Origin: Anaeramoeba ignava
Lineage: Eukaryota; Metamonada; Anaeramoebidae
DNA length: 64,000 nt
Assembly (NCBI GenBank): GCA_028826165.1
Contig: JAPDFW010000100.1
Span: 124,001 to 188,000 of the forward strand
Direction of reading: 5' to 3'
Part shown: positions 34,701 through 45,391 of the stretch, piece after piece
How positions within the stretch are numbered: position 1 is the stretch's first letter
Layout of the letters: each line of letters starts with the position of its first letter
The notes under the pieces: generated by a model
Seen by the model: the letters and a program-made list of their open reading frames with translations, nothing else
What the model was told of the DNA's origin: nothing
The model's database searches: none
Program-made: the position numbers and the translations under genes

Positions 34701-37241
34701 AAAAACAATGGCTCAAAAATATTCAACTGAATATTCTGAATATATTTTCAATGAAACTAAATATCAAGGCAAAACATTTGGAAAGAATCAATTTTCAGAT
34801 CTTACTGATAGACATGATGATATGGATAAGAAATTCCAAGAATTACTTGAATGGGCTAATGCTAAGAAACTTATTCTTGATGATCATTTAAAACGAGAAG
34901 AATTTATTGCTGATGTTAGAGGAATGAATGATGAACATAAAGATAAATATGAAAAACTTGTTAAATGGTTTGAAACTAAGAAAGCTTATTTGGAAATCAA
35001 AGAGGAAATCAATTCAGTTTCTGAAGCAAGAACTCAACTCAATTTATTCAATATTTATGTGAATGAATACACAAAATACAAAGAGAAGATTCTTGTTGAA
35101 TTCAAGAAATTTGGAGAAAAAACAATGGCTCAAAAATATCAAACAGAATATTCAGAATATATTTTCAATGAAACTAAATATCAAGGAAAAACATTTGGAA
35201 AGAATCAATTTTCAGATCTTACTGATAGACATGATGATATGGATAAGAAATTCAAACAATTACTTGAATGGGCTAATGCTAAGAATTTAATTCTTGATGA
35301 TCATTTGAAACGAGAAGAATTTATTGATAAAGTCAGACAAATGAATAACGAACATAAAGATCAATATGAAAAACTTGTTAAATGGTTTGTTGATCAAAAA
35401 GCTTATTTGGAAAAACGAGAAGAAGTTAATTCAGTTTCTGAAGCAAGAACTCAACTCAATTTATTCAATATTTATGATAATGAATACACAATATACAAAG
35501 AGAAGATTCTTGTTGAATTTAAGAAATTTGGAGAAAGATACAATGGCTCAAAAATATTCAAACAGAATATTCAGAATATATTTTCAATGAAACTAAATAT
35601 CAAGGCAAAACATTTGGAAAAAATCAATTTTCAGATCTTACTGATAGACATGACGATTTGGATAAGAAATTCCAAGAATTACTTGAACTTGCAAATGCTA
35701 AGAAAGTTATTCTTGATGATCATTTGAAACGTGAAGAATTTATTGAAAAGGTTCGAGTGATGAATAACGAACATAAAAACAAACATGAAAAACTTGTTAA
35801 ATGGTTTGAAATCAAAAAGGCTTATTTGGACAAATGCGAGGAAATCAATTCAGTTTCTGAAGCAACAACAGCACTAAATCTATTTGATTCATATGTTGAA
35901 GAATACAAAGCATATCAAGAAAAAGATCTTGTTGATTTCAAGAAATTTGGAGATAACACAATAGCACAAAAATATTCAAATGAATATTCAGAATATGTTT
36001 ATGATGAAACTAAATATCAAGGCAAAACATTTGGAAAGAATAAATTTTCAGATATTACTGATAGACATGATGATATGGATAAGAAATTCCAAGAATTGGC
36101 AGATTTAGCCAAAAACAAGAAAGCTTATCTTGATGATCAACTCCAATTAGAAAAGAAGAAAGAAAAACTTAGACTTGATTTTGCAAATGCTGTTTCTGAA
36201 TACACAGCTCTTGTCAAACTTGAAATTGAAAATGCAAGTCTCAGAGAATTTGGATTCACTCTTGAAGAAGTTGAAGCATTTAGAGCAGTTATTGATGATT
36301 CCGATAAGAAAACAATGGAAAATGTTAACAAAATGAAGACAGAATGTGAAAAAGTGAAAAAAGAACTTGATGTTTATCAAGTAACTGATAATCCTTATAC
36401 AAAACTCACACTTGATGATGTTGAGAAATCACTTGCATCATTAAAAGAAGCACTTTCAGAAAGAATCAAAGCTTATGAAATTGAGCTCAAAAGACAAAGA
36501 GATAATGACGAATTATGCAGAAAATTTGCCGGATTGGCTGATCCATTTTCTAAATGGATTACTGAACAAAAAGACGGAATAACGGCTTCAAAAGAATCAC
36601 TTGAAAAGCAATTGGAGTTTATTAATAATTGCATCAAACAACTTCCAGAAGAGAAGAAAAAATTGGATCCACTGAAGGATCTTCAAGAGAAAATGGATAA
36701 AGCAGGAATCCAAAATAACAGACACACAACTTTGACACTTAAGGATCTAATTGTTCAATGGGAACAATATGAGTCGTTTTTGAACCGCAAGAAGAAAATG
36801 CTTGAGGAGGAAATTGAGCATCAAAAACTGCGCGGTATCACTGAAGAACAAATGCAAGAAATTGAAGAGAATTTCAAACAATTTGATTTTGACAATTCAG
36901 GTACAATTGATAGAAAAGAGTTGATGGCATGTTTATATTCTCTTGGAGAAGAGAGAACCCCTAAGGAGATCAATAAAATCATGGAGGAATATGGTGATGG
37001 AAAAGATATTTCTTATGAGCGTTTCAAAGATTTCATGATTGTTCTTTTTGGTGATACTGATACTAAAGATGAAATCATTAATGGATTCATTTTAATTAAT
37101 CGTGGTTTCAAAGTTGCTAAGAAAGATCTCATGGAATTGGTTATGGAAGACCAGGATATTGAATATATTTTCAAAACTGCTCCGCAAGTTGAAGATGGTT
37201 ATGATTATCATACTTGGACTGAAGAAGTTTTCTCTCGTTAA
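31753..37241 (+). CDS. Alpha-actinin with expanded spectrin-like repeats (about 1829 aa after frame repair)
   Basis: Actin cross-linker. Residues about 15-245 are two calponin-homology domains (WVKQKLLRTRPEIQVNDIVD, LTWGIMMKFI, FADGLALCAIIHKHRPKLID). A divergent helical repeat follows. Then seven units of about 139 residues carry LILDDHLKREEFIEKVRQMN, HEKLVKWF and NQFSDLTDRHDDMDKKF. The C-terminus has an EF hand (DFDNSGTIDRKEL) and a second EF pair without obvious ligands, ending YDYHTWTEEVF as in other actinins. Animal actinin has four spectrin repeats and about 900 residues, so this one is about double. The units are nearly identical at DNA level. Four small indels break the frame: about 33908 (2 nt lost), 34145 (1 lost), 35536 and 35555 (1 extra each). 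Correcting them gives exactly 1830 codons. All lie in A/T runs of the repeat region, so read misassembly is a good explanation. No introns. Confidence 0.9.
33200..36110 (+). repeat. Seven tandem units of about 417 bp coding spectrin-like repeats
   Basis: The block CTTGATGATCATTTGAAACG (coding LDDHLKR) recurs at about 33213, 33628, 34044, 34461, 34878, 35296 and 35715, a period of 415-420 bp (139 aa). Units 2-6 are close to identical over most of their length. Unit 1 and the terminal partial unit (YLDDQLQLEKK, 36125) are divergent. This is the pattern of recent unequal-exchange expansion. Confidence 0.9.
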
Positions 37242-37419
37242 TTTTTTGATTTTTTAATTTTTTAATCAAAAAATCAAATCAAAAATTTGAAATTTGAAAT
37301 TTTTCTTTTCTTTTCTTTTTTTAATCAAAAAAATCAAAATTTTAATTCAAATTAAAAAAAAAAAGGAAAAAAAGAAAAGAAAAGAATTTTGAATTTTAAT
37401 TTCTTTTTAAAATTAAGTT

Positions 37420-37992
37420 TTACATCAAAAAACATTTTCCTTTTTTCTTTTCTTTTCCTTTTTGTTCTTTTTTTTCTTCTTTTTTCATTAAAAGAATACA
37501 AGATTCATAAAATAATTGTTTAATATTTTCTCCATTTTTAGCAGAAGTTTCAATAAATTTACAATTTAGTTTATTTGCTAATTCTTTTCCTTCTTCAGTT
37601 GAAACTTGTTTTTCTGTAATTAAATCATTTTTATTTCCAACTAAAATTTTTGGATAATTTTCATTTTTAAGGAAATTTTGAATTTTTTCATTCCAAAAAT
37701 TAATCTTTTTAAAACTATCTCTATCAATAACCGAATAAACTAAAATAAATCCTTGACTAAATTTAATCCATGATTCAATTATTGTACTATATTCATCTTC
37801 TCCTTCTGTATCAAGAATATTTATCATAATTTCTTTATCATCAACAATAATCTTTTTTAAAAATTCCCATTCATTTGCTGGATCATAATCATCAACAAAT
37901 CTATCATAAATCAATCTTTTTATTATTGATGTTTTTCCAACACTTCCTTTCCCAAATACTCCAAATTTTAATTTTAATTCTTTCTTTTCCAT
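37420..37992 (-). CDS. Ras-like GTPase, array member 1
   Basis: 190 aa, single exon. G1 GKGSVGKT; switch I YDPANE, so Thr35 is Ala; G3 DTEGED keeps Gly60 but has Glu at position 61; G4 NKND; G5 ETSAK; tail KKKGKCFLM, a CAAX box whose final Met predicts farnesylation. The leftmost and most divergent array member, with EDEY instead of EEY after G3. It would act at membranes as a switch if it still cycles; Glu61 argues against normal hydrolysis (inference). Confidence 0.92.
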   Translation of the reverse strand: MEKKELKLKFGVFGKGSVGKTSIIKRLIYDRFVDDYDPANEWEFLKKIIVDDKEIMINILDTEGEDEYSTIIESWIKFSQGFILVYSVIDRDSFKKINFWNEKIQNFLKNENYPKILVGNKNDLITEKQVSTEEGKELANKLNCKFIETSAKNGENIKQLFYESCILLMKKEEKKEQKGKEKKKGKCFLM

Positions 37993-38082
37993 TTATTTTT
38001 AAAAATTAAAAAAAAAATGAAAAAATATTTTGATATTTTTTTTTTCAAAATTTAAAAAAAAAGAAAGAAATTATAAAAAGTT

Positions 38083-38664
38083 TCACATCAATAAACATCC
38101 TCCTTTTTTCTTTTCTTTTTCTTTTTCCTTCTCCTTTCTTTTTAAATAATCTTCATTTTCAAGTAAAACAAGAGCAGATTCATAAAATAATTGTTTAATA
38201 TTTTCTCCATTTTTAGCAGAAGTTTCAATATATTTACAATTTAAATGTTTTGCTAATTCTTTTCCTTCTTTTGTTTTCACAACTCTTTTTGTAAATAAAT
38301 CATTTTTATTTCCAATTAAAACTTTTGGATAATTTTTTGATTTAACATTTTGAATAATTTGATCATAAGTTAAAATTTCATTAAAAGTATTTTTATCATC
38401 TATTGAGTAAACCAAAACGAAAGAATCACAATATTTTGCCCAAGATCTTATATTATAAATAGTTTCTTCAGATGAAGCAGTATCTAATATACTTAATATA
38501 ATTTTTTTATCATTAAAATCTTTTTTTTTTCTGTATTCATCTATAAGTATTGGATCATAATCTTCAATAAATCTCTCATCAATAAATCTCATTGTTATTG
38601 TTGATTTCCCAACTCCTTGTTTTCCAATAACTCCAATTTTTAATTCCAATTCTTTATTATCCAT
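38083..38664 (-). CDS. Ras-like GTPase, array member 2
   Basis: 193 aa. G1 GKQGVGKS (Gln at Ras position 12); switch I YDPILID (Ile in place of Thr35); G3 DTASSEE (Ser at both 60 and 61); G4 NKND; G5 ETSAK; tail KKKGGCLLM. The nucleotide-binding lysine and base-recognition motifs are intact, so GTP binding is expected. Catalytic and effector-loop positions are altered. The start ATG at 38664 directly precedes the usual DNKELELKIG N-terminus. Confidence 0.92.
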   Translation of the reverse strand: MDNKELELKIGVIGKQGVGKSTITMRFIDERFIEDYDPILIDEYRKKKDFNDKKIILSILDTASSEETIYNIRSWAKYCDSFVLVYSIDDKNTFNEILTYDQIIQNVKSKNYPKVLIGNKNDLFTKRVVKTKEGKELAKHLNCKYIETSAKNGENIKQLFYESALVLLENEDYLKRKEKEKEKEKKKGGCLLM

Positions 38665-38761
38665 TTATTTTAAAAATTAAAAAAATGAAAATTAAAAAAT
38701 TGAAAAATGAAAAGTTTTTTCTTAATTTTTGTTCCACTTTTTCTTTAAAAAAAAGCAAAAA

Positions 38762-39361
38762 TCACATCAATAAACAATTTCCTTTTTTCTTTTCTTTTTG
38801 TTTTTTTAATTCTTTCTTCTTTCTTTTTGCTTTTGCTTTTGGAATCGCAAGAATAGAAGATTCATAAAATAATTGATTAATATTTTCTCCATTTTTAGCA
38901 GAAGTTTCAATAAATTTACAATTTAATTGTTTTGCCAATTCTTTTCCTTCTTTTGTTTTAACTTCTCTTTTTGTAAATAAATCATTTTTATTCCCAATTA
39001 AAACTTTTGGATAATCTTCATTTTCCAAAAATTGTTGATTTTTTTTATGAATTTCAATAATTTCTTGGAAACTATTTCTATCATCTATTGAATAAACTAA
39101 AACAAAAGAATAACATTTTCTTGCTATCCTCTCATTTAAAATTTGATATTCTTCTTGTCCTGCTGTATCAAAAATCCATAAATGAATTTTCTCATTATTT
39201 ATATCCATTTTTTTAGAATCTTCATCCATACTTGGATCATAATAATCAATAAATCTTCCTTTTAAAAATCTTTTTGTTATTGATGTTTTTCCAACTCCTT
39301 CTTTTCCAAATATTGCAATTCTTAATTCTAAATAATCATTCCAATTTTTCTTTTTATTCAT
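38762..39361 (-). CDS. Ras-like GTPase, array member 3 (only copy with an intact DTAGQEEY)
   Basis: 199 aa. The only array member with the canonical G3 motif DTAGQEEY (Gly60 and Gln61 both present). However, G1 is GKEGVGKT, with Glu at Ras position 12, and switch I is YDPSMD (Ser at 35, with a DEDSKKMD extension). G4 NKND, G5 ETSAK, tail KKKGNCLLM. Probably nearest to the ancestral state at G3. Glu12 would be expected from Ras studies to hinder GAP-stimulated hydrolysis. Confidence 0.93.
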   Translation of the reverse strand: MNKKKNWNDYLELRIAIFGKEGVGKTSITKRFLKGRFIDYYDPSMDEDSKKMDINNEKIHLWIFDTAGQEEYQILNERIARKCYSFVLVYSIDDRNSFQEIIEIHKKNQQFLENEDYPKVLIGNKNDLFTKREVKTKEGKELAKQLNCKFIETSAKNGENINQLFYESSILAIPKAKAKRKKKELKKQKEKKKGNCLLM

Positions 39362-39410
39362 TTTAAAAATAAATGAAAAAAAATGAAAAATTAAAAATCA
39401 AAAAAAAAAA

Positions 39411-39990
39411 TCACATCAATAAACATTTTCCTTTCTTTTTCTTTTGATTTTCATTTTGATTTTCATTATTTTTTGGAATTCCACAAAGAGTTGCTTCATA
39501 AAATAATTGATTAATATTTTCATTAGTTTTAGCAGAAGTTTCAATATATTTACAATTCAATTTACTTTGCTAATTCTTTTCCTTCTTTTGTTTTCACAAC
39601 TCTTTTTGTAAATAAATCACTTTTATTTCCAATTAAAATTTTTGGATGATTTTCTGATTTATATTTTTTAATAAAATTATCATATCGAAAAATTCTTTGG
39701 AAACTATCTCTATCATTTATTGAATAAACCAAAACAAATATTTCACACATTTCAACCCATGATTTTAAATATCCATCACTTTCTTCAGCTGCTGCTGTAT
39801 CAAGTATTCTTAATAATATTTTTTTATCATTAAAATCAATTTCTTTTCTAAATTCATCTTCAATAGTTGGATCATATTCTTCAATAAATATTTTATGTGT
39901 AAATCTTATTACTGATGTTGATTTTCCAACTCCTTCTTTTCCAAATAATCCTATTTTTAATTCTAAATCATATTCTTTATTTAAATTCAT
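39411..39990 (-). pseudogene. Ras-like GTPase, array member 4, frameshifted
   Basis: MNLNKEYDLELKIG start at 39990; an upstream in-frame Met from 40101 is read-through of spacer. G1 GKEGVGKS, switch I YDPTIED, G3 DTAAAEE, G4 NKSD. After KEGKELA an extra base near 39565 (GCAAAGTAAATTG, against GCAAATAAATTG in siblings) gives an immediate stop at 39562-39564. The lost frame continues intact downstream to ETSAK and the CLLM tail. One indel, so it could be an assembly error or a fresh pseudogene. Confidence 0.85.
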
Positions 39991-40085
39991 TTCAAATAAA
40001 AAAATGAAAAGAAAAAATGAAAAATTAATTTTTTCAATTTTTTTATTCCATTTTTTAAAAAAATATAAAAATTGGAATATAAAAA

Positions 40086-40676
40086 TCACATTAATAAACA
40101 TTTTCCTTTCTTCTTCTTTTCATTTTCATTTTGATTTTGATTTTGATTTTCATTTTGATTTGGGATTTTAAAAGAAATAATTTCATAAAATAATTGATTA
40201 ATATTTTCTCCATTTTTAGCAGAAGTTTCAATAAATTTACAATTTAATTTATTTGCTAATTCTTTTCCTTCTTCAATAGAAATTGCTCTTTTCATTGTTA
40301 AATCACTTTTATTTCCAATTAAAACTTTTGGATGATTTTCTGATTTATATTTTTTAATAGAATTATAATAATGAAAAATTTCTTTATAACTATTTCTATC
40401 AGTAATTGAATAAACATAAATAAATAATTCATAACCTCTTGCCAAATTTTCGATATAAGGCCAATATTCTTGACAACCTGCTGTATCAAGTATTCTTAAT
40501 AATATTTTTTTATTATTAAAATCAATTTCTTTTCTAAATTCTTCTTCAATAGTTGGATCATATTCTTCAATAAATTTATCTTCTACAAATCTTATTGCTA
40601 TTGATGATTTCCCAACTGCTCCAGCTCCAAATAATCCTATTTTTAATTCTAAATCATATTCTTTATTTAAATTCAT
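40086..40676 (-). CDS. Ras-like GTPase, array member 5
   Basis: 196 aa from the MNLNKEYDLELKIG start at 40676 (a longer in-frame start at 40724 lies in spacer). G1 GAGAVGKS (Ala at position 13), switch I YDPTIEE, G3 DTAGCQEYWPY (Gly60 kept, Cys at 61), G4 NKSD, G5 ETSAK, a Gln-Asn run, then [10 protein letters not shown]. Its N-terminal 13 residues equal member 4 and the flanks are near-identical, pointing to duplication of the whole unit. Confidence 0.92.
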   Translation of the reverse strand: MNLNKEYDLELKIGLFGAGAVGKSSIAIRFVEDKFIEEYDPTIEEEFRKEIDFNNKKILLRILDTAGCQEYWPYIENLARGYELFIYVYSITDRNSYKEIFHYYNSIKKYKSENHPKVLIGNKSDLTMKRAISIEEGKELANKLNCKFIETSAKNGENINQLFYEIISFKIPNQNENQNQNQNENEKKKKGKCLLM

Positions 40677-40773
40677 TTCAAATAAAAAAATGAAAAGAAA
40701 AAAATGAAAAATTAATTTTTTCAATTTTTTATTTCATTTTTTTAAAAAAAATATAAAAATTGAAATATAAAAA

Positions 40774-41359
40774 TCACATTAATAAACATTTTCCTTTCTT
40801 TTTCTTTTCATTTTGATTTTGATTTTGATTTTGATTTTGATTTTCTTTTTGAATTTTCAAAGAAATAATTTCATAAAATAATTGATTAATATTTTCATTA
40901 GTTTTAGCAGAAGTTTCAATAAATTTACAATTCAATTTATTTGCTAATTCTTTTCCTTCTTCAATAGAAACTTTTCTTTTCATTGTTAAATCACTTTTAT
41001 TTCCAATTAAAATTTTTGGATGATTTTCTTTAATTTTTTCAACTCTTTCAAAATAATAACGAAAAATGTCTTTATAACTTGATTTATCAGTAATTGAATA
41101 AACATAAATAAATAATTCATAATCTCTTGCCAAATTTTCAATATTAGGTAAATATTCTTCACAACATGCTGTATCAAGTATATTTAATAATATTTTTTTA
41201 TCATTTAAAATCAATTTCTTTTTTATATTCATCTTCAATAGTTGGATCATATAATTCAATAAATTTATTTTCTACAAATCTTATTGTTATTGTTGATTTT
41301 CCAACTCCTCCAGCTCCAAATAATACAATTTTTGTTTCAATATATTTATTAAAATTCAT
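40774..41359 (-). pseudogene. Ras-like GTPase, array member 6, frameshifted
   Basis: The ATG at 41359 opens [20 protein letters not shown] with KST and switch I YDPTIEDE. An extra T in the run at about 41207-41210 (ATTGATTTTAAATGA) ends the frame at KKEIDFK. The downstream frame is intact from [20 protein letters not shown] through NKSD, ETSAK and [10 protein letters not shown]. Position 60-61 is Cys-Cys. One indel in a T-run. Confidence 0.85.
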
Positions 41360-41446
41360 TTCAAATAAAAAATGAAAAGAAAAAAATGAAAATTTTATTT
41401 TTATTCCACTTTTTTAAAAAAGAATATAAAAATTGGAATATAAAAA

Positions 41447-42036
41447 TCACATCAATAAACATTTTCCTTTCTTATTCTTCTTTTCATTTTGATTTTGATT
41501 TTGATTTTCATTTTCTTTTTGAATTTTCAAAGAAATAATTTGGGAAAATGATTGATTAATATTTTCTCCATTTTTAGCAGAAGTTTCAATAAATTTACAA
41601 TTCAATTCCTTTGCTAATTCTTTTCCTTCTTGAGTTTTAACTTTTCTTTTTGTTAATAAATCATTTTTATTTCCAATTAAAATTTTTGGATGATTTTTTT
41701 TAATTTTTTCAATTCTTTCAAAATAATAATGAAAAATTTCTTCATAACTTGATTTATCAGTAATTGAATAAATATAAATAAATAAATCATAATCTTTTGC
41801 CCAATTTTCAATATAAGGCCAATATTCTTCAGCACCAACTGTATCAAGTACTCTTAATAATATTTTTTTATTATTAAAATCAACTATTTTCCGATATTCA
41901 TCTTCAATAAATGGATCAAAATCTTCTTCAATAAATCTATTTTCAAAAAATCTCATTGTTATTGATGATTTTCCAACTCCTCTATTTCCAATTAATGCAA
42001 TTTTTGTTTCAATATATTTTTTAATTTTATTTTCAT
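41447..42036 (-). pseudogene. Ras-like GTPase, array member 7, start out of frame
   Basis: The body is open: KYIETKIALIGNRGVGKSS (Arg at position 12), FDPFIEDE (Phe for Thr35), DTVGAEEYWPY (Gly60 kept, Ala61), [18 protein letters not shown]. The only upstream ATG (42036) is one base out of frame and reads MKIKLKNILKQKLH then stops. In the body frame an upstream TAA is met before any ATG. Either a one-base loss after the start codon or initiation at the internal Met of MRFFENRF (41956), which would remove the P-loop. Confidence 0.8.
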
Positions 42037-42096
42037 TTAAAAATTAAATTTCAAATTAAAAAGAAAAAGAACTTTTTAAAAAAATAAAATCAAAAA

Positions 42097-42675
42097 TCAC
42101 ATCAATAAACATTTTCCTTTCTTTTTCTTTTGATTTTCATTTTGATTTTCATTATTTTTTGGAATTCCACAAAGAGTTGCTTCATAAAATAATTGATTAA
42201 TATTTTCATTAGTTTTAGCAGAAGTTTCAATATATTTGCAATTCAATTTATTTGCTAATTCTTTTCCTTCTTTTGTTTTAACAACTCTTTTTGTAAATAA
42301 ATCACTTTTATTTCCAATTAAAATTTTTGGATGATTTTCTTTTTTATATTTTTTAATATAATTACAATAATATAAAATTTCTTGAAAACTATCTCTATCA
42401 TTTATTGAATAAACCAAAACAAATATTTCACTCATTTCAACCCATGATTGTACATATGCACTTTCTTCAGCTGCTGCTGTATCAAGTATTCTTAATAATA
42501 TTATTTTATTATTTAAACAAATTTCTTTTCTATATTCATCTTCAATAGTTGGATCATATTCTTCCAAAAAAATATCCTGTATAAATCTTATTGTTATTGT
42601 TGATTTACCAACTCCTTGTTTTCCAAATAATCCAATTTTTAATTCTAAATAATCTTTATTCAAATCCAAATTCAT
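42097..42675 (-). CDS. Ras-like GTPase, array member 8
   Basis: 192 aa. G1 GKQGVGKS (Gln12), switch I YDPTIED (Thr35 kept), G3 DTAAAEE (Ala at 60 and 61), G4 NKSD, G5 ETSAK, a short Asn/Gln tail, then [10 protein letters not shown]. Very close to member 4 in G3 and in its C-terminal ATLCGIPKNNENQ stretch. It is therefore probably the intact sister of that frameshifted copy. Confidence 0.92.
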   Translation of the reverse strand: MNLDLNKDYLELKIGLFGKQGVGKSTITIRFIQDIFLEEYDPTIEDEYRKEICLNNKIILLRILDTAAAEESAYVQSWVEMSEIFVLVYSINDRDSFQEILYYCNYIKKYKKENHPKILIGNKSDLFTKRVVKTKEGKELANKLNCKYIETSAKTNENINQLFYEATLCGIPKNNENQNENQKKKKGKCLLM

Positions 42676-42774
42676 TTCAAAGATAAAAAAATGAAAAGAA
42701 AAAAATGAAAAATTAATTTTTGCAATTTTTTTATTCCATTTTTTTAAAATAAAAATAAAATTAGAATATAAAAA

Positions 42775-43371
42775 TCACATCAATAAACATTTTCCTTTCT
42801 TATTCTTATTTTGATTTTTCTTTTGATTTTTCTTTGGATTTTTTAATTCTCCAATTCCAAGAATAGAAGCTTCATAAAATAATTGATTAATATTTTCTAC
42901 ATTTTTAGCAGAAGTTTCAATAAATTTACAATTTAATTTATTTGCTAATTCTTTTCCTTCTTTTGTTTTAACAACTCTTTTTGTAAATAAATCATTTTTA
43001 TTTCCAATTAAAATTTTGCGATAATTTTCATTTCCATCAAGACATTTAGTTGCACTTTTATGAAAATCAATAATTCTTTCAAAACTATCTCTATCAGTAA
43101 TTGAATAAACATAAACAAAAACTTGCGAATATCTTGCCCATCTCCAAGATATTTGATAATATTCTTCACCACGTGCTGTATCAAGTGTATTTAATGATAT
43201 TTTTTTATCATTTAAATCAAATATTTTTCTATATTCTTCTTCAATAGTTGGATCATAATCTCCAATAAAAATATTTTGTATAAATCTTATTGTTATTGTT
43301 GATTTACCAACTCCTCCAGCTCCAAATAATCCAATTCTTAATTGTAATTCATTATCATTATCCAAATTCAT
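42775..43371 (-). CDS. Ras-like GTPase, array member 9
   Basis: 198 aa. G1 GAGGVGKS as in canonical Ras with Gly12 and Gly13; switch I YDPTIEE; G3 DTARGEEYYQ, so Gly60 is Arg and position 61 is Gly; G4 NKND; G5 ETSAK preceded by the usual CKF. A Lys/Asn-rich hypervariable region leads to NKKGKCLLM. The P-loop and base-binding motifs predict good nucleotide binding, while G3 cannot supply the usual catalytic glutamine. Confidence 0.92.
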   Translation of the reverse strand: MNLDNDNELQLRIGLFGAGGVGKSTITIRFIQNIFIGDYDPTIEEEYRKIFDLNDKKISLNTLDTARGEEYYQISWRWARYSQVFVYVYSITDRDSFERIIDFHKSATKCLDGNENYRKILIGNKNDLFTKRVVKTKEGKELANKLNCKFIETSAKNVENINQLFYEASILGIGELKNPKKNQKKNQNKNKKGKCLLM

Positions 43372-43466
43372 TTTAAAGATAAAAAAATGAAAAAGAAAAA
43401 AATGAAATTAATTTTTTGGATTTTTATTCCTCTTTTTAAAAAAAATATAAAATTGGAATATAAAAA

Positions 43467-44043
43467 TCACATTAATGAACATTTCCCTTTCTTATTCTCA
43501 TTTTCATTTTGATTTGGATTTTCTAATTCTTCAATTCCAAGAAGAGCAGATTCATAAAATAATTGTTGAATATTTTCTCCAGTTTTAGCAGAAGTTTCAA
43601 TAAATTTACAATTTAATTTATTTGCTAATTCTTTTCCTTCTTCAATAGAAATTGCTCTTTTCATTGTTAAATCACTTTTATTTCCAATTAAAATTTTTGG
43701 ATGATTTTTTTTAATTTTTTGGATCATTTTCTGGATTTTTTTCATTCTTTTAAAACTATCTCTATCACTAATTGAATAAACATAAACAACAACTTGTGAG
43801 TATCTTGCCCATCTCACATAAACTGAGTAAAATTCTTCAGCTGTTGCTGTATCAAGTATATTTAACATTATTTTTTTATCATTTAATTCAATTTCTTTTT
43901 TATATTCTTCTTCAATAGTTGGATCATATTCTTCAATAAAATGATTAGTTATAAATCTTATTGTTATTGTTGATTTACCAACTCCTTGTTTTCCAAATAA
44001 TCCGATTCTTAATATCCAAATTAAACAAATTATTCAATTCCAT
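43467..44043 (-). pseudogene. Ras-like GTPase, array member 10, N-terminal frameshift
   Basis: The ATG at 44043 reads MELNNLFNLDIKNRIIWK and stops. One base off, the frame [20 protein letters not shown] continues without a stop through YDPTIEE, DTATAEEF, NKSD and ETSAK to KKGKCSLM (the only CSLM tail in the array). A single extra base before LRIG explains it. Without repair, translation could start only at an internal Met after switch I (43868). Confidence 0.82.
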
Positions 44044-44120
44044 TTTAAATTTTTGAAATGAAAAGAAAAAATAATTTTTCAAAAATTTAAAAAATAAAAA
44101 TAAAATTACAAAAAAAAAAA

Positions 44121-44733
44121 TCACATCAATAAACATTTTCCTTTCTTTTTCTTATTTTGATTCTTTTGATTCTCATTTTGATTTTGATTTTGATTATTTT
44201 TTAATTCTTCAATTCCAAGAAGAGAAGATTCATAAAATAATTGATTAAAATTTTCTCCAGTTTTAGCAGAAGTTTCAATAAATTTACAATTTAATTTCTT
44301 TGCTAATTCTTTTCCTTCTTTTGTTTTAACTTCTCTTTTTGTAAATAAATCACTTTTATTTCCAATTAAAATTTTTGGATAATCTTTTTTAATTTCATCA
44401 TTTCCAAAACATTTTTCAAATTTTTCATCAAGTTAATAATTATTTCAAAAAACTATTTCTATCAGTAATTGAATAAATATAAACAAAAACTATGCGAATA
44501 ACTTGAAATCTCCAATCAATAATATAATATTCTTCAGATCCTACAGTATCAAAAATATTTATTAATATTTTTTCATAATTTAAATCAACAATTTTTCTAT
44601 AAGCTTCTTCAATATTTGGTTCATAATCTTCAATAAAAATATTTCTTATAAATCTTCTTGTTATTGCTGTTTTTCCAACTCCTCCATTTCCAAATAATCC
44701 AATTCTTAATTGTAATTTATTTTTATTATTCAA
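44121..44733 (-). pseudogene. Ras-like GTPase, array member 11, two frame breaks
   Basis: MNNKNKLQLRIGLFGNGGVG with KTA (Thr17 form of the P-loop), then YEPNIEE (Asn for Thr35) and DTVGSEEYYI (Gly60 kept, Ser61). After DRNSF a lengthened T-run (about 44450) ends the frame. A second compensating change near 44433 (AACTTGATG, where siblings suggest AACTTTGATG) restores the frame for [18 protein letters not shown] and the CLLM tail. Two independent changes make real decay more likely here than in the one-indel copies. Confidence 0.82.
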
Positions 44734-44812
44734 TTTTTTAAAGAAATGAAAAGAAAAATGAAATAAAATTTTTAAGAATTTTTAAAAAAATAAATTTAAT
44801 TCAAAAAAAAAA

Positions 44813-45391
44813 TCACATTAATAAACATTTTCCTTTCTTTTTCTTATTTTGATTCTTTTGATTTTCATTTTCTTTCTTTTTTAATTCTTCAAATGCAAGA
44901 AGAGAAGATTCATAAAATAATTGATTAATATTTTCATTAGTTTTAGCAGAAGTTTCAATAAATTTACAATTTATTTTCTTTGCTAATTCTTTTCCTTCTT
45001 TTGTTTTTACAACTCTTTTCATTGTTAAATCACTTTTATTTCCAATTAAAATTTTTGGATAATCTTCAACATCAAAAACTAATTGAATTTGTTTATGAAA
45101 TTCTAAAATATCTTCCAAAGTTGATTTGTCAAGAACAGAATAAATAAGAGCAAAAGAATGACATTCTCTAATCCAACGATCCATTAAATATGGGAATTCT
45201 TGATAAACAAATTTATGGATTTTTGTTGTAATAACTGCTTCATTTAAAATACAAATTCTGAAAAATTCATCATCAATTGGTGGATCATATTGTTCAGAAA
45301 AAGCTCCATTAATTATTCTTCTAACTATTGATGATTTTCCAACTCCTCCTCTTCCAATTATTCCAATACATACTTCTATTCCATTATCCAT
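44813..45391 (-). CDS. Ras-like GTPase, array member 12, G3 motif lost
   Basis: 192 aa, intact frame. G1 GRGGVGKS and G4 NKSD, G5 ETSAK are good, but switch I is YDPPIDDE (Pro for Thr35). The whole G3 region is replaced: ILNEAVITTKIHKFVYQEFP stands where other members have NILDTAxxEE, so the Mg-binding Asp57 is absent. The tail is [10 protein letters not shown]. It resembles known pseudo-GTPases: still membrane-anchored and able to recognise guanine but without the switch II chemistry (inference). Confidence 0.9.
   Translation of the reverse strand: MDNGIEVCIGIIGRGGVGKSSIVRRIINGAFSEQYDPPIDDEFFRICILNEAVITTKIHKFVYQEFPYLMDRWIRECHSFALIYSVLDKSTLEDILEFHKQIQLVFDVEDYPKILIGNKSDLTMKRVVKTKEGKELAKKINCKFIETSAKTNENINQLFYESSLLAFEELKKKENENQKNQNKKKKGKCLLM

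Noticed and set aside
39562-40101. Longer N-termini of some Ras-like frames (MFINVIFIFQFLYFF and similar)
   Set aside because: These are in-frame read-through of T-rich spacer and even of the neighbour's reversed CAAX region; siblings start at MNLNKEYD or equivalent.
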